DNA of 35,017 nt, taken from an uncultured Oscillospiraceae bacterium. GTDB taxonomy: Bacteria; Bacillota; Clostridia; Oscillospirales; Oscillospiraceae. Shown here in pieces: positions 30,476 to 35,017 of the stretch. Position 1 is the stretch's first letter, and the number at the start of each line of letters is the position of its first letter. The notes beneath the pieces are model-generated. The model was not told the origin of the DNA, ran no database searches, and saw only the letters and a program-made list of their open reading frames with translations. The position numbers were made by a program, and so were the translations under genes. The stretch is from contig CANROF010000027.1 of assembly GCA_947632155.1 (NCBI GenBank), positions 1 to 35,017 on the forward strand, given 5' to 3'.

Positions 30476-32716
30476 ATGGAAGTGAAAATCGCCCTTGCCG
30501 GGAATCCCAACTCCGGCAAGACGACCATGTTCAACGACCTCACCGGCTCCAACCAATACGTAGGCAACTGGCCCGGAGTCACGGTGGAGAAAAAGGAGGG
30601 GCGGCTCCGCGGCCACAGGGACGTGACCATTCAGGACCTGCCCGGCATCTACTCCCTCTCCCCCTACACCTTAGAGGAGGTGGTCAGCCGCAGCTACCTG
30701 GTGACGGAGAAGCCCGACGCCATTTTGAACATCGTGGACGGCACAAACATCGAGCGGAATTTATACCTCACCACACAGCTCATCGAGCTGGGGCTTCCCG
30801 TGGTGGTGGCCCTCAACATGACGGACCTGGTGCGCAAAAACGGCGACCGGATCGACGTGGAGAAATTGAGCCGCGCCCTGGGCTGCGAGGTGGTGGAGAC
30901 TTCCGCCCTGAAGGGCGAGGGCTCCAAGGAGGCGGCGGAGCTGGCCGTCAAAGCCGCCCGGGAGAAGAAGCCCGGGGAGCTCCCCTCCGTTTTTCAGGGC
31001 AGCGTGGAGCACGCCATCGCCCACATCGAGGAGTCCATTGAGGACAAGGTGGACCCCCAGTTCGTCCGCTGGTATGCCATCAAGCTCTTTGAGCGGGACG
31101 AAAAGGTCCGGGAGGAGCTGAAGCTGCCGGAGGAGCTTTTGCGCCACATCGACGAGCACATCGCCGACTGCGAGGCGGAGCTGGACGACGACGCGGAGAG
31201 CATCATCACCAACCAGCGCTACGCCTATATCGCGGGCATCGTCTCCAAGGCCGTGAAGAAAAAGAGCTCCGGCAAAAAGATGAACGTCTCCGACAAAATA
31301 GACCGCATTGTCACCAACCGCGTCCTGGCGCTGCCCATCTTCGCCTGCGTCATCCTTCTCATCTACTTCATCGCCATGGGCCCCTCCCCCCAGGCCCTGG
31401 TGGACGGCTCCTGGAGGGACGGCGAGTCCTGGGGAATCGGCATCGGCACCTGGGGCACGGATTTCGCCAACGACGTGGTCTTTGGCGAGTGGGTCCCCGG
31501 CCTTGTGGACAAGGCGCTCTTGAATTCCGCCGGCGAGCCCGTTGTCGCCGACTGGCTCTACAGCCTCATCCAGGACGGCATCGTGGCCGGCGTGGGCGGC
31601 GTCCTGGGCTTCGTGCCCCAGATGCTGGTGCTCTTCCTGATGCTCTCCATTTTGGAGGACGTGGGCTATATGTCCCGCGTGGCTTTCATCATGGACCGCA
31701 TTTTCCGCCGCTTCGGCCTCTCCGGCAAATCCTTTATCCCCATGCTGGTGGCCACGGGCTGCGGTGTGCCGGGGCTCATGGCCTCCCGCACCATTGAGCA
31801 GGACCGGGACCGTAAGATGACGCTGATGACCACCACCTTCATGCCCTGCGGCGCGAAGCTGCCCATCATCGGCCTCATCGCCGGCGCTCTTTTCAACAAT
31901 TCCCCCTGGATCGCCGCCTCCGCCTACTTCATCGGCATGGGCTCCATCGTGGTTTCCGGCATCATCCTCAAAAAGTTCAAGGCCTTCGCCGGGGAGCCCG
32001 CCCCCTTCGTCATGGAGCTGCCCCCCTATCACGTCCCCAGCGCCACCGGCGTTCTCCGGGCCACCTGGGAGCGGGGCTGGTCCTTTATAAAGAGGGCCGG
32101 GTCCATCATCGTCATCGCCTCCATCTTAGTGTGGTTCCTCCAGTATTTCGGCGTTGAGAACGGCAGCTTCGGCGCCGTGGAGGACCAGGACAACTCCCTC
32201 ATGGCCGCTGTCGGCTCCGCGATCTGCTGGATCTTCGCGCCCCTGGGCTTTGGCAACTGGCGGGCGGCCGTGGCCTCCATCTCCGGCCTTGTGGCCAAGG
32301 AGAACGTGGTCAACACCTTCTCCATCCTCTACCACTACGCCGGTGAGATCAGCGAGAACGGCGACGAGATCTGGGGCCTTGTGGCCGCGGACTACACCGC
32401 TTTCTCCGCCTTCTCCTTCATGGTCTTCAACCTCCTGTGCGCCCCCTGCTTCGCCGCCATGGGCGCCATCCGCCGGGAGATGAACAACTGGAAGTGGACC
32501 CTGGCGGCCATCGGCTACATGTGCCTGTGGGCATACATACTGGCCCTCATCGTCTACCAGGCCTCCGCGCTCATCGGCGGGGAGATCGGCTTCAACGTCT
32601 TCACCGTGGTGGCCGCGGCGCTCTTGGCGGGTATCCTCTACCTGCTCTTCCGCAAAAACCCCTACGACGCCAGCGGTAATCGCCTCAGCGACAGGAAGGC
32701 CGCCGCCCATGCTTGA
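30476..32716 (+). CDS. feoB: FeoB, ferrous iron transporter
   Basis: A 746-residue Fe(II) transporter with an N-terminal G-protein domain: G1 GNPNSGKTT (residues 9-17), G3 DLPG (54-57), G4 NMTD (114-117). A helical GDI-like spacer runs to about 275, then a polytopic membrane domain with two Gate-type halves. The first contains GFVPQMLVLFLMLSILEDVGY and SFIPMLVATGCGVPG; the second contains GLVAKENVVNTFSILYHYAG. Length is normal. AGGAGG sits well spaced before ATG30476. It overlaps the next gene by eight bases. Confidence 0.97.
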   Translation: MEVKIALAGNPNSGKTTMFNDLTGSNQYVGNWPGVTVEKKEGRLRGHRDVTIQDLPGIYSLSPYTLEEVVSRSYLVTEKPDAILNIVDGTNIERNLYLTTQLIELGLPVVVALNMTDLVRKNGDRIDVEKLSRALGCEVVETSALKGEGSKEAAELAVKAAREKKPGELPSVFQGSVEHAIAHIEESIEDKVDPQFVRWYAIKLFERDEKVREELKLPEELLRHIDEHIADCEAELDDDAESIITNQRYAYIAGIVSKAVKKKSSGKKMNVSDKIDRIVTNRVLALPIFACVILLIYFIAMGPSPQALVDGSWRDGESWGIGIGTWGTDFANDVVFGEWVPGLVDKALLNSAGEPVVADWLYSLIQDGIVAGVGGVLGFVPQMLVLFLMLSILEDVGYMSRVAFIMDRIFRRFGLSGKSFIPMLVATGCGVPGLMASRTIEQDRDRKMTLMTTTFMPCGAKLPIIGLIAGALFNNSPWIAASAYFIGMGSIVVSGIILKKFKAFAGEPAPFVMELPPYHVPSATGVLRATWERGWSFIKRAGSIIVIASILVWFLQYFGVENGSFGAVEDQDNSLMAAVGSAICWIFAPLGFGNWRAAVASISGLVAKENVVNTFSILYHYAGEISENGDEIWGLVAADYTAFSAFSFMVFNLLCAPCFAAMGAIRREMNNWKWTLAAIGYMCLWAYILALIVYQASALIGGEIGFNVFTVVAAALLAGILYLLFRKNPYDASGNRLSDRKAAAHA

Positions 32717-32894
32717 TTTTCTCTCCGAAAACCTGGCCACCGTCCTGGTCGCCGCCCTCGTGGCCGCCGTCGTGGTTTTCATCATCGTCCGCATGGCGCG
32801 GGACGCCAAAAAAGGCGGCAGCTCCTGCGGCTCCGCCTGCTCCGGCTGTCCCAACGCCGGTATCTGCCACGCGCACGCCCCGAAAGACCGCTGA
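32709..32894 (+). CDS. FeoB-associated Cys-rich membrane protein
   Basis: A 61-residue protein with one N-terminal transmembrane helix (residues about 8-30) and a C-terminal Cys cluster (SCGSACSGCPNAGICH) with four cysteines before the final one. This matches the small FeoB-associated Cys-rich family of Firmicutes, which may help FeoB assembly or iron transfer; the function is unproven. ATG32709 lies inside the end of feoB, so translation is coupled. Confidence 0.88.
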   Translation: MLDFLSENLATVLVAALVAAVVVFIIVRMARDAKKGGSSCGSACSGCPNAGICHAHAPKDR

Positions 32895-32967
32895 AAACTC
32901 TCTCCTTTATTCTTTCCTCTTTCATAACCTCCATTTCTCTCCATTTCCAAGGCGGTCTTCCTTTCCC

Positions 32968-32998
32968 CCTCCCCGGCTCCATGCCGGGGAGGATTTTT
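32968..32998 (+). terminator. Terminator of the feo operon
   Basis: CCTCCCCGGC (32968-32977) pairs with GCCGGGGAGG (32983-32992), loop TCCAT, followed by ATTTTT. Confidence 0.92.
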
Positions 32999-32999
32999 C

Positions 33000-33027
33000 T
33001 TGATTATTCCCGCCGGCGGTATATAAT
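33000..33027 (+). promoter_or_regulatory. Promoter of the Nudix gene
   Basis: TTGATT (33000-33005), 16-bp spacer, TATAAT (33022-33027). The leader is under 20 nt, with CGGAGGCG before the start codon. Confidence 0.65.
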
Positions 33028-33045
33028 AATCCCGGAGGCGATTTT

Positions 33046-33459
33046 ATGGACGAAAAAAAGCCCGTCAGCGTAGTGGCGGCGCTCATCTGGCGGGGGGACA
33101 GGTTCCTCATATGCCGCCGCCCGCCCCACAAGGCCCGGGGAGGGCTCTATGAGTTTGTGGGCGGAAAGGTGGAGCCCGGGGAGACAAAGCCGGAGGCTCT
33201 CGTCCGGGAGTGCCGGGAGGAGCTGGCCGTCCAGGTGCGCCCCCGGGACATCTTTATGGAGCTTGTCCACCCCTACCCCGACATGACCGTGGACCTCACC
33301 TTATATAACGCCGACCTCGTCTCCGGCGAGCCGCGCCCTCTGGAGCACACCGACATCCGCTGGATTCGCCCCGAGGACATCCCCCTCTACCCCTTCTGCC
33401 CGGCGGATAAGGAGATTTTGGAAAAGCTCAGAAAACGTCCTCCTCGTCATCAGCCATGA
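33046..33459 (+). CDS. Nudix hydrolase, MutT-like
   Basis: A 137-residue Nudix protein. The Nudix box is complete except at its last glycine: G40-x5-E46-x7-R54-E55-x2-E58-E59, with Ala61 in place of Gly. The context VVAALIWRGDRFLICRRPP and YEFVGGKVEPGE resembles MutT-type (d)NTP pyrophosphohydrolases that remove oxidised nucleotides such as 8-oxo-dGTP; the substrate is inferred. GGAGGCG precedes ATG33046. Confidence 0.9.
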   Translation: MDEKKPVSVVAALIWRGDRFLICRRPPHKARGGLYEFVGGKVEPGETKPEALVRECREELAVQVRPRDIFMELVHPYPDMTVDLTLYNADLVSGEPRPLEHTDIRWIRPEDIPLYPFCPADKEILEKLRKRPPRHQP

Positions 33460-33460
33460 G

Positions 33461-33658
33461 ATGGGCTCCGGCTCTTATGAGCTCACGGCGCAGAGCGTCA
33501 AACTCGACGGCGACACCCTGGCTGTGACGCTCACCGCCCACAACCCCACAGCCCCGTACATCACCACGGACCTCTGCCAGTGGTGCGTCCTTGTGGAGTG
33601 CAACCGCGTGGACGGCGTCCCCCAGGTCACCTGGGACCTTTTACCTGAGCAGGAATAG
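33461..33658 (+). CDS. Small PrcB-like protein (hypothetical)
   Basis: A 65-residue frame that starts next to the Nudix stop codon. The pattern GSGSYELTAQSVKLDGDTLA with VTLTAHNPTAP resembles the C-terminal PrcB-type domain of Firmicutes proteins. The matching pattern appears to begin a few residues upstream in the same frame (ENVLLVISHEMGSGSYEL), inside the end of the Nudix gene, where no ATG or ribosome site is visible. It may use a non-standard start, be translated by coupling, or be a gene remnant. Two Cys lie close together (LCQWC). Function unknown. Confidence 0.5.
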   Translation: MGSGSYELTAQSVKLDGDTLAVTLTAHNPTAPYITTDLCQWCVLVECNRVDGVPQVTWDLLPEQE

Positions 33659-33662
33659 CGCG

Positions 33663-33691
33663 AAGGGCGGCCGCGGCCGCCCTTCCTTTTT
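33663..33691 (+). terminator. Terminator after the Nudix/PrcB-like genes
   Basis: A 22-nt perfect palindrome (33663-33684; arm AAGGGCGGCC) followed by CCTTTTT. It touches the end of the convergent tspO gene. Confidence 0.88.
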
Positions 33692-34163
33692 ATTCGTTCA
33701 GAAGATACACCCCGAAGTTTAAGTACCCAGCGAAGGTCACCCAGAGAAGATACGGGATGATGAGCGCCCCGGCGGTCTTGCACAGCTTGTGGAAATACGC
33801 AAGCGTGGCTATCACCATCACCCACAGCGCCACAAGCCAGAAAAACGCGAACAAATAGAGCTCCAGCCGGAAAAAGAGTATGGGCCAGAAAAAATTCACC
33901 GCCAATTGACAGGCGTACACCGTCAGCGCCGCCTCGATGTCCTCCTGCGGCCGCCGGCTCTCCGGCACAAGATAGGACGCAAGGCCCATCATGAGGTAGA
34001 GCGCCGTCCACACCACCGGGAACACCCACCCCGGCGGCGTCAGGGCGGGCTTTTGAAGCTCGTCAAAGGCCCGCATCCCGGACATGGACAGGAGCGCCGC
34101 CAGCCCTCCCACCGCAAGGGGTATCGCAAGGCAGATCATCAGCTTTTTCGGTTTGAATTTCAT
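33690..34163 (-). CDS. tspO: TspO/MBR family membrane protein
   Basis: A 157-residue protein with five predicted transmembrane helices. The TspO signature is clear: FDELQKPALTPPGWVFPVVW in the first loop, TALYLMMGLASYLV, YACQLAVNFFWPILFF and a Trp/Tyr-rich last helix (LLWVTFAGYLNFGVYLLNE). TspO proteins bind tetrapyrroles and are linked to porphyrin handling and stress; the role in this anaerobe is unknown. AGAGGTGA lies six bases before ATG34163. It is convergent with the Nudix unit and divergent from the coat genes. Confidence 0.92.
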   Translation of the reverse strand: MKFKPKKLMICLAIPLAVGGLAALLSMSGMRAFDELQKPALTPPGWVFPVVWTALYLMMGLASYLVPESRRPQEDIEAALTVYACQLAVNFFWPILFFRLELYLFAFFWLVALWVMVIATLAYFHKLCKTAGALIIPYLLWVTFAGYLNFGVYLLNE

Positions 34164-34274
34164 ATGCCGTCACCTCTTTACCGCCAGTATATTCCCGGCC
34201 GGGCGCCAATATTCTGGCAAGTCCCGCGCATAAATCTGCCTTACGGAGGCATACTGACATCGAGGTGATTTACT

Positions 34275-34448
34275 ATGAGCTCCAAGGAATTGCTCTATAT
34301 TGAGGACGCCCTGGGACACGCTGAATTTCTCTCCAAGCAGTGCCAGGACGCCGTAAACGCGCTGACCGACCCCCAGCTCAAGGCCCAGGCCCAGCAGTTG
34401 GTGGACAAGAATCGCCAGATCTTCGGCCGGTTCTACGCTCTCGTGTAA
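34275..34448 (+). CDS. Small spore-coat-associated protein (57 residues)
   Basis: A short gene with a good ribosome site (GAGGTGA, seven bases before ATG34275) that ends TAAGGAGG, giving the next gene its own Shine-Dalgarno. The peptide is helical and charged (start MSSKELLYIEDALGHAEF, then LSKQCQDAVNAL). It contains no membrane segment or signal. Small proteins of this build are commonly paired with CotF-like coat proteins in Clostridia, so a coat role is inferred from the neighbour 12 bp downstream. Confidence 0.7.
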   Translation: MSSKELLYIEDALGHAEFLSKQCQDAVNALTDPQLKAQAQQLVDKNRQIFGRFYALV

Positions 34449-34460
34449 GGAGGAAGCAAA

Positions 34461-34709
34461 ATGGACGACAAGACCATCATGGAGAATATTCTTCTCACCA
34501 CCAAGGGCGTGTGCGACCTCTTTATGCACGGCGCCATCGAGTCCTCCACGCCCAAGGTCAACTGCGCCTTCAAGGACTCCCTCAACGACGCGCTCTGCAT
34601 GCAGGACAGCATCTACCAGCAGATGTCCCAGAAGGGCTGGTACACCACCGAAAACGTGCCCCAGTCCAAAATCGACCAGGTCAAGCAAAAGTTCACCAGC
34701 GCAAACTGA
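34461..34709 (+). CDS. CotF-family spore coat protein
   Basis: An 82-residue protein with the CotF-like pattern: MDDKTIMENILLTTKGVCDL, a two-helix core with AIESSTPKVNCAFKDSLNDA, then MQDSIYQQMSQKGWYTTENV and a basic tail. CotF-family proteins are structural parts of the spore coat. AAGGAGG lies directly upstream of ATG34461 with good spacing. It forms a two-gene operon with the 57-residue protein. Confidence 0.85.
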   Translation: MDDKTIMENILLTTKGVCDLFMHGAIESSTPKVNCAFKDSLNDALCMQDSIYQQMSQKGWYTTENVPQSKIDQVKQKFTSAN

Positions 34710-34740
34710 AAACCAAGCAAAAAGCGCCGTCTTTCAACCT

Positions 34741-34924
34741 GTCGAAAAAGCCCTGACGGGCTTTTCCGACAAGGGGAACGTGCGGGAAATTTTCGCTGAA
34801 TTTTGCGAAATTCAGCGAAAACTTCCCTGCTGTTTTGCTCCGCGCACGGCCCGTAGGGCCGCACACTCCGCAAAACAAAAGGGATTTTTTCCAAGGCACA
34901 TGTCCTTGGAAAAAATATTGAAAT
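34741..34924 (+). repeat. Four-stem structured repeat element, copy D
   Basis: Stem 1: 34741-34753 with 34758-34770, one A-C mismatch. Stem 2: 34790-34803 with 34808-34821, 14 bp, loop TGCG. Stem 3 outer: TGTTTTGC (34831-34838) with GCAAAACA (34870-34877); inner: CGGCCC (34847-34852) with GGGCCG (34856-34861). Stem 4: 34885-34896 with 34904-34915, the same sequence as in copy B. It ends AATATTGAAAT. It lies after the coat genes in the sense orientation. Confidence 0.88.
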
Positions 34925-34946
34925 TGAGTTTTTTGACAACCTGATT

Positions 34947-34979
34947 CCCGGGACCGACACTTCGGCCCCGGGGTTTTTT
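34947..34979 (+). terminator. Terminator after the coat genes
   Basis: CCCGGG-A-CCG (34947-34956) pairs with CGG-C-CCCGGG (34963-34972), one mismatch, followed by G and six T. The four-stem repeat lies between the coat genes and this terminator, so it is transcribed. Confidence 0.85.
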
Positions 34980-34993
34980 GCCATCAAGGGAAT

Positions 34994-35017
34994 GGGCCGA
35001 TGTGGTCATCGGCCCCT
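34994..35017. repeat. Short hairpin repeat at the window end
   Basis: GGGCCGATG-TGGT-CATCGGCCC, the same as 6534-6555, followed by CT where the window ends. Another member of the 6.4-6.9 kb hairpin family. Confidence 0.8.

Noticed and set aside
34228-34257. Sigma-E-like promoter (GCATAAAT and GCATACTGA) before the coat genes
   Set aside because: The start point would fall inside the ribosome site of the 57-residue gene, so it is probably not used as such.

Overview
The window looks like chromosomal DNA of a spore-forming, anaerobic Gram-positive bacterium of the class Clostridia, probably an Oscillospiraceae-type gut organism (inference). Supporting points are high G+C coding sequence, sporulation genes (yabP, yabQ, small coat proteins), SLH-domain surface proteins, ferrous-iron uptake (feo), an archaeal/eukaryotic-type prolyl-tRNA synthetase with a C-terminal zinc domain, and consensus TTGACA/TATAAT promoters with strong Shine-Dalgarno sites. 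No rRNA, tRNA, CRISPR array or transposase gene was seen.

Layout. 1-1.8 kb: a membrane-anchored peptidoglycan amidase and a 5'-truncated threonine aldolase-like gene. 1.9-4.7 kb (-): S-layer-type SLH protein 1. 4.8-6.3 kb: proS. 6.3-6.9 kb: a gene-free cluster of short hairpin repeats. 6.9-8.4 kb (-): yabP-yabQ-divIC-yabR. 8.6-10 kb: a G5/M23 cell-wall hydrolase with a WalR-type box. 10.1-21.4 kb: purine operon purE-purF-purM-purN-purO-purH(C-terminal half)-purD-purL behind a strong promoter and a possible attenuator. 21.7-23.9 kb: a MATE transporter and a DUF975 membrane protein. 23.9-24.3 kb: a small type I toxin-antitoxin-like locus. 24.4-27.2 kb (-): SLH protein 2, whose 5' block and terminator match those of SLH protein 1. 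27.2-29.3 kb: a serine palmitoyltransferase-like alpha-oxoamine synthase overlapping a 3-ketosphinganine reductase-like SDR. 29.3-29.7 kb: a second, clearer type I toxin-antitoxin locus. 29.7-32.9 kb: feoA-feoA-feoB plus a Cys-rich partner, with DtxR/IdeR-like boxes. 33-34.7 kb: a Nudix hydrolase, a PrcB-like small protein, TspO and two small spore-coat genes.

How the genes work together. The purine operon covers much of the route from PRPP to IMP, with two departures from the textbook set. PurF has no N-terminal cysteine nucleophile. The two activities of bifunctional PurH are carried by a PurO-type cyclohydrolase and a separate transformylase. purC, purK and purB are not in the window. The feo genes form one iron-responsive unit. 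The surface and cell-wall genes (two S-layer proteins, amidase, M23 hydrolase) fit a sporulating monoderm.

The strongest unexplained signal is a family of about 180-nt elements found four times (12448-12626, 16210-16389, 21443-21626 inverted, 34741-34924). Each copy has four consecutive stem-loops. Stem sequences differ between copies but stay complementary, while loops and linkers are nearly constant. Two copies sit inside the purine operon in the sense orientation. A second palindromic family (10194-10354 and 30062-30144) and a third family of short hairpins (6453-6837 and 34994-35017) are also present. Two separate type I toxin-antitoxin-like loci share one architecture.
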